Of a stretch of DNA of 64,000 bases, positions 18,511-27,435 are shown piece after piece. The notes under the pieces are model-generated. The model did not search any database. It had not been told where the DNA came from and worked only from the letters and a program-made list of their open reading frames with translations. Made by a program: the position numbers and the translations under genes. The stretch is from positions 1,457,038 to 1,521,037 of the forward strand of contig NZ_CP007028.1 in the NCBI RefSeq assembly GCF_000512735.1, written 5' to 3'. Source of the stretch: Thermocrinis ruber. Lineage in GTDB: Bacteria; Aquificota; Aquificia; Aquificales; Aquificaceae. Every line of letters starts with the position of its first letter. Positions within the stretch are counted from its first letter, which is position 1.

Positions 18511-18588
18511 GGAGCCGTAGTTCAGCCAGGTCAGAACGCCGGCCTGTCAAGCCGGAGGTCGCGGGTTCAAGTCCCGTCGGCTCCGCCA
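18511..18588 (+). tRNA. tRNA-Asp (GTC anticodon)
   Basis: Cloverleaf of 78 nt including an encoded CCA: acceptor GGAGCCG/CGGCTCC, anticodon stem-loop CCGGC-CTGTCAA-GCCGG, T-arm GGTTCAAGT, discriminator G. Unlike the other two tRNAs in the window, CCA is encoded. It ends 1 bp from the stop of the convergent DUF2905 gene. Confidence 0.97.
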
Positions 18589-18589
18589 C

Positions 18590-18817
18590 TCACTTTCTAA
18601 AAAGCCAAAATATAAGGTTAAGGATAAGGGTCAGCAAAAGGCTTATGAGCAGAGAAGTGGCTAAGGGAAAGTAAAAGGTAAAATTGTCCCTCTTTATGAA
18701 GATATCCCCAGGCAGTTTGCCAAAGCCAAAAGGAAGCTTTTCAACCAACAGAAGGACCAAACCAAAGACTATAAAAAACACACCAAAAAAGATTAGCCAC
18801 TTTCCAAGGTCCGTCAT
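18590..18817 (-). CDS. DUF2905 small membrane protein
   Basis: 75 residues with two membrane helices separated by the family signature KLPGDIFIKRDNFTFYFPLA, typical of DUF2905. Its function is unknown. It is the last gene of the flagellar export operon and its start overlaps the flhB stop by 4 bases. Nothing ties the family itself to flagella, so the position may be incidental. Confidence 0.88.
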   Translation of the reverse strand: MTDLGKWLIFFGVFFIVFGLVLLLVEKLPFGFGKLPGDIFIKRDNFTFYFPLATSLLISLLLTLILNLIFWLFRK

Positions 18818-19860
18818 ACCGCAATCCTCCTCCTGCGAGAGAGAACAAAGGCTATAACCTCTGCCACCGCCCTGTAGAACTTAGGTGGGATCTCCTCCCC
18901 AACCTCCACAACTGGATAGAGGGCTCTGGCTAACTCTTCCCTTCTGACTATTGGAACGCCATGAACGATGGCAACCTCTACGATCCTCTCCGCTATCTCA
19001 CCTTTGCCCTTTGCCAAGATGACGGGTGCTTTATCTCCCTTGCTGGGATCATAACGGAGGGCTATGGCTATGTGAGTGGGGTTCGTGATAACAACGCTCG
19101 CCTTGGGAACCTCCTGAAGCATCCTACCCTTAGCCAACTGCCTCATCCTCCGCCTGATGGCACTTTTAACAAGGGGATTACCCTCGTGCTGTTTGTATTC
19201 CTCCTTTACCTCTTCCTTACTCATCCTGATCCTTCTTTCGTAATCCCACCGTTTGTATGCATAGTCCAAAAGGGCTATAAACAGGGCAATCACCGAGATA
19301 AAGACCACCAACTTAAAGGTAAAGTTTAAAAAACTCCTTATTGCGGTTGAGTTCTCACTGGCAAAGAGGTTAAAGAGTTCCCAAAGCCCAGATTTAACAA
19401 AGAAATAGACAACTATCATAAGGAGGAAGACCTTCAGCAGGTTCTTTGTAAGCTCAAAGAGGGTAGTCATTGAGAAAATTCTCTTTAGACCCTCAAAGGG
19501 GTTTAGCCTTTCAAGCTTGGGCTCAAGGGGTTTTATGGTGAAAATAAAACCAAACTGGGCGATGTGGGTAAGAACAACCACCAAAAGGCTTAGCAAAAAG
19601 AAGGGCAGTATAAGGGGAAATATACCTTCCTTTATTTGAGTGAAAATCCTATGGAAATCAATGTATGGGTTTAAAGAAACACTCCAAAATAGCTCCAAAA
19701 CCTTACTAAAAAGCGTGTATCCTGTGAAAAAGATCGCTATACTCCCTAAGAGGACCGTGCTCGCGGTGGCTATTTCCACACTTTTGGCTACATTACCTTC
19801 CTCCCTGAGCTTTCTTCTCCTGTAAGGCGTCGCCCTTTCTGTTTTGTTTTCCTGCGCCAT
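18814..19860 (-). CDS. flhB: Flagellar export switch protein FlhB
   Basis: 348 residues: N-terminal KTERATPYRRRKLREEG, four membrane helices (about 30-210), then the cytoplasmic autocleavage domain with the NPTHIAIALRYD motif. FlhB-type proteins cleave themselves between Asn and Pro in NPTH to switch export from hook to filament substrates. It belongs to the fliL-fliO-fliP-fliQ-fliR-flhB unit and lies 1 nt after fliR. Confidence 0.97.
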   Translation of the reverse strand: MAQENKTERATPYRRRKLREEGNVAKSVEIATASTVLLGSIAIFFTGYTLFSKVLELFWSVSLNPYIDFHRIFTQIKEGIFPLILPFFLLSLLVVVLTHIAQFGFIFTIKPLEPKLERLNPFEGLKRIFSMTTLFELTKNLLKVFLLMIVVYFFVKSGLWELFNLFASENSTAIRSFLNFTFKLVVFISVIALFIALLDYAYKRWDYERRIRMSKEEVKEEYKQHEGNPLVKSAIRRRMRQLAKGRMLQEVPKASVVITNPTHIAIALRYDPSKGDKAPVILAKGKGEIAERIVEVAIVHGVPIVRREELARALYPVVEVGEEIPPKFYRAVAEVIAFVLSRRRRIAV

Positions 19861-19861
19861 A

Positions 19862-20623
19862 CTAGCCTCCTACAGCCCTGCTGAATTTGATTATATACTC
19901 CTTTAGATGGCTTGAGAGCAGATAGGATATTAGTGGAAAGAGGACCACCAAAAGGGCAAAGCCCAAAAACACCTGCAGAGGCAAACCAACTATAAAGACG
20001 TTTATTTGGGGGATAAACCTATTCACTATGGCTAGGGTTAGGTTTAGAAGGAGCATACTCAGAACTATGGGCAGGGAAATTCTAAATGCAAGGTTAAAGC
20101 TCTCATAGAAAAGCTTTAGGAACACATCCGGGTTTATAGAATAGAGGTCAAAGGTTCCCAAGGGCACCTTGCTCAGGCTATTGGCAAGGGAGAGGAAGAC
20201 GATCTCTGGACCCCCCACCGAGAGGAAAAAGGATGTAAAAAGTAGCATAAAAAACACAGAAAAAACAGAAGCTTGGGGTTGTTGGGGAAGGAAAAGGGTG
20301 GCAATGGATAAACCCATGTTTATGCCTATGATCTCTCCCGCCATCACAACCGCATCAAAGATAAGCCTAAGAAAAAGACCACTGAAAAAACCAAAGATAA
20401 ACTCCTTTAAAACTGCAAGAAAAAAGTGCCCTGTGGTGGCAAACTCTATAGGTTTTTGGTTTGTGTATAAAAAGAGCATAAAGGAAAGAGCGGTAGCAAA
20501 GAAGACCTTAAAAGTGCTTGGCAACAGTTCTCTACCAAAGAAGGGCACCATAAACAGAAAGGAAACAACCCTAACATGAAGCAAAAAGAGGGTTAAAAGG
20601 CTGTTTAGATCAAGGGAGATCAT
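19862..20623 (-). CDS. fliR: Flagellar export gate protein FliR
   Basis: 253-residue polytopic protein of the export gate. Matching family features: an N-terminal RVVSFLFMVPFFG segment and conserved helices with FSGLFLRLIFDAVVMAGEIIG and the Pro-containing region NVFIVGLPLQVFLGFALL. It overlaps fliQ by 4 bases. Confidence 0.95.
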   Translation of the reverse strand: MISLDLNSLLTLFLLHVRVVSFLFMVPFFGRELLPSTFKVFFATALSFMLFLYTNQKPIEFATTGHFFLAVLKEFIFGFFSGLFLRLIFDAVVMAGEIIGINMGLSIATLFLPQQPQASVFSVFFMLLFTSFFLSVGGPEIVFLSLANSLSKVPLGTFDLYSINPDVFLKLFYESFNLAFRISLPIVLSMLLLNLTLAIVNRFIPQINVFIVGLPLQVFLGFALLVVLFPLISYLLSSHLKEYIIKFSRAVGG

Positions 20624-20889
20624 CGGAGCCAGACGGGAATATTAACTATGAGCTCCTTTGTAAAGTCCAGCAGTTTGTTTAGCATCCACGCACCCAAAAG
20701 GAGAACAACCACATAGGCCGCTATAAGCTTTGGGATATAGCTCAGGGTCATTTCCTGTATTTGGGTGGCAGATTGAAGAATGCTAACGATAAGTCCCACA
20801 AGGAAGGTAACCAAAAGAACGGGCGCCACCAAAATAAAAGCCAGCTCAAGCATCTTCTGTCCCATAGAAAGGATCAGGTCCGGGCTCAT
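20620..20889 (-). CDS. fliQ: Flagellar export gate protein FliQ
   Basis: 89 residues, two membrane helices, with the family pattern of PVLLVTFLVGLIVSILQSAT and QEMTLSYIPKL. The start at 20889 has AAGGAG just upstream and forms an ATGA overlap with fliP; an in-frame codon at 20928 would be inside fliP. Confidence 0.96.
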   Translation of the reverse strand: MSPDLILSMGQKMLELAFILVAPVLLVTFLVGLIVSILQSATQIQEMTLSYIPKLIAAYVVVLLLGAWMLNKLLDFTKELIVNIPVWLR

Positions 20890-21629
20890 TGGTAGCTCCT
20901 TACAAGGGAAAGTATAACAAGTTCCCAACCGTTAGCCAACACGAAGAGCATGAGTTTAAAGGGCAAGGATATGATCTGGGGCGGAATCATAAGGATGCCC
21001 ATGGCTATAAGTATGGACGCAACCACCAAATCTATAATCAAAAAGGGTAGGAATAGTAAAAAAACTATCTGGAAAGCTACGCTTATTTCGCTTACCATAA
21101 AGGCGGGGATCAGCACACTCAAGGGAATATCCTTCGGCGATTTGATCTTTTCCCTTTCTTCTTTGCTCATACCAGATATGTCCAAAAAGACCTTTATGGT
21201 CTCCTTTCTTGTATGCTTAGCCATGAACTCCTTTAAAATGTCCGAGGTTCTTTCAAAGAACACCTGATCGGTTATTTCCCCCCTGAGCAGAGGTTGAAGG
21301 GCGTTTTGGTTTATGTTTTCAAAAACAGGCTTCATAATAAAAAAGGTCAAAAAGAGGGCAAGGGATACGATCACCTGATTGGGCGGAACGGTGGGAACAC
21401 CCAAAGCCTGCCTTATCAAGGATAACACTATAACGATCCTAACAAAAGATGTTGTCATGATTAGAATAGATGGGGCGAGGGATAGAACAGTTAGAAGAAT
21501 CAATAGTCTTATGGAAGTATCCAGCTGTCCTGTGCCAACTTTTAGCTCTATGTTTGGCAGTATCTGCTCTTGGGCGTAGCAAACACCAATTAACAAAAGG
21601 CTAAGGGCTAAGGTCTTTATAAACAACAT
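20886..21629 (-). CDS. fliP: Flagellar export gate protein FliP
   Basis: 247 residues with an N-terminal signal peptide (about 1-20) as in typical FliP, and then the conserved blocks MTTSFVRIVIVLSLIRQA, PPNQVIVSLALFLTFF, VLIPAFMVSEISVAFQIVF and GILMIPPQIISLPFKLML. The start at ATG 21629 follows AGGGG at proper distance; GTG 21635 is an alternative. It overlaps fliO by 29 bases. Confidence 0.96.
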   Translation of the reverse strand: MLFIKTLALSLLLIGVCYAQEQILPNIELKVGTGQLDTSIRLLILLTVLSLAPSILIMTTSFVRIVIVLSLIRQALGVPTVPPNQVIVSLALFLTFFIMKPVFENINQNALQPLLRGEITDQVFFERTSDILKEFMAKHTRKETIKVFLDISGMSKEEREKIKSPKDIPLSVLIPAFMVSEISVAFQIVFLLFLPFLIIDLVVASILIAMGILMIPPQIISLPFKLMLFVLANGWELVILSLVRSYQ

Positions 21630-21864
21630 CCGCACCCCTTTCGCTTACAAGGATCAACATATATACACCCTTCACCTCAAGCTCCACCAAAAAGGCACCC
21701 CTCATAAGGGGAACAATGCTTAAAACCTTCACATTCCCCGACTTTCCTTTAAGGCTCAGCTTTGTTAAAAGAGGATGCAGGTATGGAACCACTAAGAGTA
21801 TGAGCACCACCACTATAGCTAAAGATAGTAGAACCTTTAAAAGGCTATAAAAGAAATCCATCAC
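21601..21864 (-). CDS. fliO: Flagellar biosynthesis protein FliO (short)
   Basis: 87 residues: one N-terminal membrane helix and a small cytoplasmic beta-rich domain (VKVLSIVPLMRGAFLVELEV, then MLILVSERGADVVY), the usual FliO layout. FliO sequences diverge strongly, so position between fliL and fliP is part of the evidence. Both ends overlap neighbours. Confidence 0.82.
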   Translation of the reverse strand: MMDFFYSLLKVLLSLAIVVVLILLVVPYLHPLLTKLSLKGKSGNVKVLSIVPLMRGAFLVELEVKGVYMLILVSERGADVVYKDLSP

Positions 21865-22328
21865 GATGTCTGAACTACGAATTCAGTAAAGTATATGTTT
21901 CGGACACCACCCTCTACCAAAATGATATTAAGTCTTCTTATAAGCTCTAACCTTAGGGCTTCCCTTCCTTCGGGCGTCCTTACAAAATCAGAGGTTTTAC
22001 TACTTATCACATCTATGATTGCATCCTTGATTATGGGCATCCTTTTATCCACCTCCTGTTTTACCTTTTCGTTGGAAAGTTCCAAAGTTATGGCTACCCT
22101 TGCATAGGCGTCAGTTCCCTTATCTGCCAAATTGACGGTGAATACTCCCAAATCCACCATAACTCCCACATGGGAGGGACTAATCTTTTCCTCACCTTCT
22201 TTCTTAGGTTTGTTGAGTAGGAAGAAATATACACCTCCGCCTGCAACTGCCAAAACTAATAAGAGGATAGGTATTAGAAATAATATCTTTCTTCCTCCCT
22301 TTTTCTCTTCTACTTTTTCCTCCGCCAT
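21861..22328 (-). CDS. fliL: Flagellar basal-body protein FliL
   Basis: 155 residues: short Lys/Glu-rich cytoplasmic N-terminus, one membrane helix (about 18-38), periplasmic FliL domain with VDLGVFTVNLAD and RMPIIKDAIIDVISSKTSD near the end. FliL stabilises the stator around the motor. First gene of the flagellar operon. I use the ATG at 22328; TTG at 22334 is in frame. A TATAAT ends 11 nt before the ATG. Confidence 0.9.
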   Translation of the reverse strand: MAEEKVEEKKGGRKILFLIPILLLVLAVAGGGVYFFLLNKPKKEGEEKISPSHVGVMVDLGVFTVNLADKGTDAYARVAITLELSNEKVKQEVDKRMPIIKDAIIDVISSKTSDFVRTPEGREALRLELIRRLNIILVEGGVRNIYFTEFVVQTS

Positions 22329-22338
22329 AGCCAAAAAC

Positions 22339-22345
22339 TATTATA
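22339..22345. promoter_or_regulatory. Shared -10 region fliL / tldE
   Basis: The gap holds TATTATA. Plus-strand TATTAT (22339-22344) ends 13 nt before the tldE-like ATG; minus-strand TATAAT (22345-22340) ends 11 nt before the fliL ATG. No ribosome binding site precedes either gene. Confidence 0.45.
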
Positions 22346-22357
22346 AAATCTTTCACG

Positions 22358-23680
22358 ATGGAACAATTAAAGAAGTGGATAGAAGATTCCTTAAAAGGAG
22401 AGTATGAATACGAAGCATACATAGAGAGCACGGAAAAACTTTTGGTGGAGACCTCAAGGGAAAGCTTGGAAAACATTTCCAAGTCGAAGGAGGTTGGCCT
22501 GGGCATAAGAGTTCTTAAGAATTTTAAACAGGGATTTGCGTACACTACAGATCTATCCTGGACGGCGGTCTCAAACTGTGTAAAGAGGGCAGTGGAATCT
22601 TTGGAGCTAACGCCAGAGGATGACGGCTTTGTTCTAAACAAAGGCGAGTTTAAAGGGCAATTGCAAGCGGATTACGATCAGGAAGGACTTTCTCTTAGTG
22701 TTGAGGACAAAGCGGAGTTGCTTATAAACCTTGAAAGGCTCGCAAAGGACCTTGACAGAAGGATTGTGGGTACAAGAAAGACAAGCCTGAAGGAATTTAA
22801 AGTGGATGTTCGTTGCTTTAACTCTCATGGTCTTGAATACAGCTATACAACCACCTACTTTTCCTGCCTTACCTCAGCCCTTGCAGTAGAAAACGGGGAA
22901 GAGGCTATATCCTACGAATACAGGAGCGGTAGATATTTAAAGGACATAGACCTTGAAGAGATGGCGAGAGATGTTGCCTTCAAGGCTACTGCCCAGTTGG
23001 GGGCGGTTTCTTACGAAACAAAGGTCATTCCTGTTGTCTTCTTCAGAGAAAGTGCGGTATCCCTTTTGGAGGCCTTCAGTCCGATGTTCCTGGGAGATGC
23101 CCTCGTGAAAAACAAAACCTTGCTAAAAGGCAAAGAAGGTCAAGCAATAGCAAGCCCCTTGCTAACGGTGATAGATGACGGAACCTTAAAGGGGGGTGTG
23201 GGTACTCTGGAGTTGGACGCGGAAGGCATTCCATCTAAGAAAAACATAGTAATTGAAAAGGGAATTTTTAAAGGTTTCTTGCACAGTGTATACACTGCGG
23301 TCAAATGCAATGCAAAACCAACGGGTAATTCGGTAAGACACGGCTATAAAAGCTTGCCCACCTCCGGCATAAGGAACCTGTACATAGAGAGGGGAACCCA
23401 TACTTTGGAAGACCTGTTGAGGGCTTACGATGAGGTCTTTTTGATTTTAGATTTAATGGGTCTGCACACCGTAGACCCTATTTCCGGAGACTTTTCCCTA
23501 GGTGCTTCTGGTATAATTTACAAGAGTGGCAAGAAGGAGAAAGCAGTGAAAGGAGTAGTAATAGGAGGGAACATTCAGGAACTTCTGAAAAATTTGGTGG
23601 GAATAGGAGAAGACCTTAGGATGTATGGACATGTGGGTTCTCCATCCTTGCTTGTAGAAGCTATAACTGTTGGGGGATAA
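22358..23680 (+). CDS. pmbA: TldD/PmbA-family protein, TldE-like
   Basis: 440 residues of the TldD/TldE family, whose heterodimer is an ATP-independent metallopeptidase. Family features: a substrate-barrel N-terminal domain and the C-terminal glycine-rich region DPISGDFSLGASG and GVVIGGNI. The HExxxH metal motif of TldD is absent, so it matches the non-catalytic TldE (PmbA) partner. No TldD gene is in this window. It is divergent from the flagellar operon. Confidence 0.88.
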   Translation: MEQLKKWIEDSLKGEYEYEAYIESTEKLLVETSRESLENISKSKEVGLGIRVLKNFKQGFAYTTDLSWTAVSNCVKRAVESLELTPEDDGFVLNKGEFKGQLQADYDQEGLSLSVEDKAELLINLERLAKDLDRRIVGTRKTSLKEFKVDVRCFNSHGLEYSYTTTYFSCLTSALAVENGEEAISYEYRSGRYLKDIDLEEMARDVAFKATAQLGAVSYETKVIPVVFFRESAVSLLEAFSPMFLGDALVKNKTLLKGKEGQAIASPLLTVIDDGTLKGGVGTLELDAEGIPSKKNIVIEKGIFKGFLHSVYTAVKCNAKPTGNSVRHGYKSLPTSGIRNLYIERGTHTLEDLLRAYDEVFLILDLMGLHTVDPISGDFSLGASGIIYKSGKKEKAVKGVVIGGNIQELLKNLVGIGEDLRMYGHVGSPSLLVEAITVGG

Positions 23681-23682
23681 AA

Positions 23683-24312
23683 GTGAAAAGATTTCTGTCT
23701 CTTATGTTCATGATATTGGGTTTATTATTGTTTGGATGGGGAATTTATACATCCTTTGAAATATACGCCACAAAAAAGCAGGAAAAAATAAATGCAAATT
23801 TTGCCGGCTTCATACTTTCACTACGTGAAAACAAAGAGTTGAAAAATATAGAATATCCAGACCAAGGATTTTTTATATTTAAAACTGCTGAAGGAAAGGT
23901 GTTCACATACGGTCAAGTATTTCAGAATCCTACGGATATCAATATGTATTCGTCCTATCATAAAATATCGCCAACCAAGGCAGAGGTATATATATACACT
24001 AGAAAATACAACCTTGGAGAATACATAGAAGAACTGCTCAGAAACCCAACTTCCTTTGGCATAGCTTTGGCCGGATTAATACTATTTGCAATAGGTATTG
24101 TTTATATGCTAATCCCACAAGCCAAGCAGAAAAGCACTGAAGTAAAAATAGTTGAAAAGATAGTTGAAAAGACCTACCCACAAGGCTTAGAAAGGAAGCT
24201 AAAGGCGCTTAGGCTGGCTATTGCTACACATGAGATAATACCAAAAGAAAGTATTGAAGAAGCAAAGAGAATACTCGATGATATACTTAAAGAAATGGAG
24301 GGGAGAAAATGA
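23683..24312 (+). CDS. Unrecognised two-helix membrane protein
   Basis: I do not recognise this 209-residue protein. It has an N-terminal membrane helix (about 5-27), an extracytoplasmic part of ~95 residues, a second helix (about 125-145) and a charged cytoplasmic tail that is likely coiled-coil (VKIVEKIVEKTY and later helices). The start is GTG with GGGGG upstream. It overlaps the following gene by 4 bases, so the pair is probably co-translated. Base composition is visibly more A+T-rich than the neighbours. Confidence 0.75.
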   Translation: MKRFLSLMFMILGLLLFGWGIYTSFEIYATKKQEKINANFAGFILSLRENKELKNIEYPDQGFFIFKTAEGKVFTYGQVFQNPTDINMYSSYHKISPTKAEVYIYTRKYNLGEYIEELLRNPTSFGIALAGLILFAIGIVYMLIPQAKQKSTEVKIVEKIVEKTYPQGLERKLKALRLAIATHEIIPKESIEEAKRILDDILKEMEGRK

Positions 24313-25703
24313 AAGTCCTGATAGTCTCCTTTGACAGAAGCTTAGTAAAACAACTAAAGAATGTCCTTAGTGAATACGAAGTTATGGACGTTAAAAATGG
24401 GGAAGAGGCTCTCAATCTGGCAATTCCCTATTTTGATGTGATCATTTATGACGCAATATCTGGAGCTCTATCCGAAGAAGATATAAACAACATGTATCAA
24501 CAGAAATTCAAGGATGCAAAGTTTGTGGTGCTTGTAGATGACCTATTCCCTATAAATGCTCAAAATCTAAAACCACAAAGAAAGATACTTATACCAAGGG
24601 AGAGTACACCTGATCAAATTCTATCTGCTATTACCGCGTCTGTTCAAGAAACAGAGGAATACCAATTGCCTACTTTAGAGCTTGAAATAGAAACTTACAA
24701 ACAAACCGTGGAAGAGTTGGAAAAGGTGATAGAGATAGCTCCTTCGGAACAGGAAAGTATAGAAGCACTATTCTTTGAAAAAGGGCTTAAACCTACAGAG
24801 GTACAGCCAGAGTCTAAGGAGGAGGTTTCCCAGTACATCCCCGAAAGCGTTCATCCAAAGAAAAAAGTTGCAGTTGTGTCCTTTGATAGTACCCTGGTGG
24901 ATAGTATTACTTCCTTACTATCTGAAAATTTTGAACCGGTTGTGATAAGGTCCTTTAGAAACTTGGAAAGCCTTTTAAAAGATGTAGATGGAGTTATATT
25001 TGATGCAATTTCTGGACTTGCAGCAAAGAAAAGATTAATGGAATTGGCTAAAGACCATGATATAGCTCAAAAGCCCTTTTTAGTGTTGATAGACGAACTG
25101 TTTAACATAAACATAGATGATGTTCCGCTTAAAAATAAGCACGCAATTTCAAGAGAAAAAAGTCCAAATGAAATAGTAGAAAAATTTAAAGAAATCTTCG
25201 TTCCTTTGAAGGAAGAAGAAACAACACTTATGCAAATGCTTGGAGAACTACTTAAAAAGCAAGAAGCTGTGCAGGAAAAAGAAAAGGGTACTGAAACTGA
25301 GGAATTTCCCGAGATCACTAAAGAACTTGAAATGCCTAAGTTAGAGGAAAGCCCATTGCCTGTAAAAGAGTTCGTCTTGGAAGAACAAAAGGAAGAACCC
25401 ATCCCAGTCCCACAAATACATATAGAGGAGGCTGTGCCCACCGTAAGCGCTTCGGAGCGGAAAACAGAAAGATTGGAAGATATACTGAAAGGCGTGTCCT
25501 TAGAGGATATTAAGAAGGTGGTAGAGGAAACCATTAAAGAGGAAATCAAAAAAGCCTTTCAAGGTTTTAATCCGAGCGACCTTGTTAGGGAACTCCTTAG
25601 GGAGGAACTCAAAAAGAGTATTGAATCAATACCGTTGGAAGGCATAATTAGGGAGATAACCTACGAGGTTCTTCGGGAAAGACTCAGAGAGCTTATCACT
25701 TGA
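24309..25703 (+). CDS. Tandem pseudo-receiver protein with C-terminal helical tail
   Basis: 464 residues I cannot name. Two copies of a receiver-like fold are visible (about 1-110 and 184-297). They share VSFDxxLV in strand 1, [YF]DAISG around the expected phospho-acceptor position (Asp47 in the first), LVDDLFPIN/LIDELFNIN, and REkSPxxI. The usual DD pair after strand 1 is replaced by SFD and no clear KP follows strand 5, so signalling by phosphorylation is doubtful. A Glu/Pro-rich linker (about 300-385) leads to an amphipathic helical tail with repeated LVRELLREELKKSIE-like segments. Its partner is the membrane protein just upstream. Confidence 0.75.
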   Translation: MKVLIVSFDRSLVKQLKNVLSEYEVMDVKNGEEALNLAIPYFDVIIYDAISGALSEEDINNMYQQKFKDAKFVVLVDDLFPINAQNLKPQRKILIPRESTPDQILSAITASVQETEEYQLPTLELEIETYKQTVEELEKVIEIAPSEQESIEALFFEKGLKPTEVQPESKEEVSQYIPESVHPKKKVAVVSFDSTLVDSITSLLSENFEPVVIRSFRNLESLLKDVDGVIFDAISGLAAKKRLMELAKDHDIAQKPFLVLIDELFNINIDDVPLKNKHAISREKSPNEIVEKFKEIFVPLKEEETTLMQMLGELLKKQEAVQEKEKGTETEEFPEITKELEMPKLEESPLPVKEFVLEEQKEEPIPVPQIHIEEAVPTVSASERKTERLEDILKGVSLEDIKKVVEETIKEEIKKAFQGFNPSDLVRELLREELKKSIESIPLEGIIREITYEVLRERLRELIT

Positions 25704-27435
25704 AAAACATGTACTCCTCTTCGTATTGACCCCAAACGGTGGGAAAGTAATTTTCAAGCTTATCTCTGGCTCCCACCATGCTTTTTGGAGTAGCCAAGAA
25801 TATGAGGGGTTGCTCTCTGGCTATTATTCTGTAAGCTTGTCTGTATAGCTCAATTCTTTCTCCTCTGTTTAGCACGGAGGAAGCCCTGTCAAAGAGTTCA
25901 TCCACTTCTTTCTCCCAAGCTGTGGCTGGCGTTTTTTGCCTTGGGTTCCACATATGCAGAGTACCCGAAGAGTGCCACACGTTCCTGCCAAAGTGTGGGT
26001 CCAAGGAACCAGTGAGACCTATTATTACAGCCTCCCACTGGTATGGAGGTGTTGTAAGCCTGCGCACCAAGGCATTAAAGTCTATCGGGTTGAAGATTAC
26101 TTTTATACCCAACTTCTCCAGGTCTTCCTTTATCATGTTTCCTATGGCTTGTCTTTCTTTGTTTTCCGCGTTGGTGAGAAGTATGATCTCCAAGGTGTTT
26201 CCCTCTGGGTCCTCAAGCCAGCCATCCTTATTTCTGTCTGAGAAGCCAAGCTCCTCTAAAAGCTTTCTGGCGGTTTTTAGGTCATAAGGGATTTCTGGAA
26301 ACAGTCCCTCGTAATAGTAAGGTCTGTTGGCGGGTGTGATTGGTCCATAAAGGGGCTGTGCCAAGCCATTATAGACGAGCAGACTTATTCCGGCGCGGTC
26401 TATTGCCATAGAGATTGCCCTTCTGAATTGGGAATTTTGGAACCAACGTAGCTTATACTTGGGAATGTCCGCCTGCGGGTTTTGGTTAAAAACAAGGAAA
26501 GTGGTGGATGGAGTGGGTCCCAGATCAAAAAGGCTGACCCCCTTCAAGCGAACTACAGTCATAAGGTCTGTGGGTCTGATGCCATGATAGTCTGCTTTGC
26601 CAGTGGAGAACATGAGCAGGGCTGTGTCTGGGTCTTGGACTATGTAAGCGACCCTTCTTTTTATGTATGGTAGTTTTTTGCCCTCTTCGTCCTTTCTATA
26701 ATAATAGGGGTTTGCCTCGTATTCCACCAACTGTCCTTTTATGTATCTTTTTAACCTGTAGGGTCCCGTGCCTACGATTTCCTCTGGGTTTGTGCTCACA
26801 TTCCAAGCCTGCATAAAGGTCCCTTCTTTGACGAATTTTTCCAGCTTATGCTTGGGTAGGATGGGACTTGCCAAGATGCCAAGAAAGGGTGCAAAGGGCT
26901 TTGGAAGGTTAAACTCAAGGGTGTATGGGTCTATTGCCCTTACAAAGTTCTCCACATCCTTTTCTTCTTTGAGAATTCCTCTAAGCATGTCTGCAGTAGA
27001 GTTAGGAATGTTTTTGTTAAGATAGACATCCCTGTATGTAAAGACCACATCCTCCGCAGTAAAGGGCTTCCCATCGCTCCACCTAACATCTTTCCTTAGC
27101 TTTACCACATACCTTTTTCCATCCTCAAGGGCTAAGATGCTTTCTGCCAGATCAGGTTCATACTCCATAGTTTTTAGGTTCAGCCTTGTTAGTCCACTGA
27201 AAAGGTCCGAGAGCACTGCGGTAGAACTGGTCTCTTGGGCAAGGGCTGGGTTCAAGGTCTTTGGGTCTCCCAAAAGTATGTAATAAAGAGTTCCCCCTTC
27301 TTTGCCTACCTTTACTTCAAACTTGGATGGGTCCACGCTTTTCATGCTGACCGAGTAAGCCTTCGGAGAAGATAAAAGATGAAAGGGCAAAAAGGCAAAG
27401 AAAACAAAGAGAATAGCGTAAAAGACTTCCCTCAT
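25696..27435 (-). CDS. Peptide/oligopeptide ABC transporter substrate-binding protein (family 5)
   Basis: 579 residues with an N-terminal signal peptide (about 1-22). Family 5 landmarks: the YILLGDPKTLNPALAQ opening, FTAEDVVFTYRDV, LPKPFAPFLGIL, FRRAISMAIDRAGI and KTARKLLEELGFSD. Binds peptides or similar ligands in the periplasm for an ABC importer. No permease or ATPase genes are adjacent, so its transporter is encoded elsewhere. It is coupled to dxr by an ATGA overlap and converges with the pseudo-receiver gene (8-base overlap). Confidence 0.92.
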   Translation of the reverse strand: MREVFYAILFVFFAFLPFHLLSSPKAYSVSMKSVDPSKFEVKVGKEGGTLYYILLGDPKTLNPALAQETSSTAVLSDLFSGLTRLNLKTMEYEPDLAESILALEDGKRYVVKLRKDVRWSDGKPFTAEDVVFTYRDVYLNKNIPNSTADMLRGILKEEKDVENFVRAIDPYTLEFNLPKPFAPFLGILASPILPKHKLEKFVKEGTFMQAWNVSTNPEEIVGTGPYRLKRYIKGQLVEYEANPYYYRKDEEGKKLPYIKRRVAYIVQDPDTALLMFSTGKADYHGIRPTDLMTVVRLKGVSLFDLGPTPSTTFLVFNQNPQADIPKYKLRWFQNSQFRRAISMAIDRAGISLLVYNGLAQPLYGPITPANRPYYYEGLFPEIPYDLKTARKLLEELGFSDRNKDGWLEDPEGNTLEIILLTNAENKERQAIGNMIKEDLEKLGIKVIFNPIDFNALVRRLTTPPYQWEAVIIGLTGSLDPHFGRNVWHSSGTLHMWNPRQKTPATAWEKEVDELFDRASSVLNRGERIELYRQAYRIIAREQPLIFLATPKSMVGARDKLENYFPTVWGQYEEEYMFFK

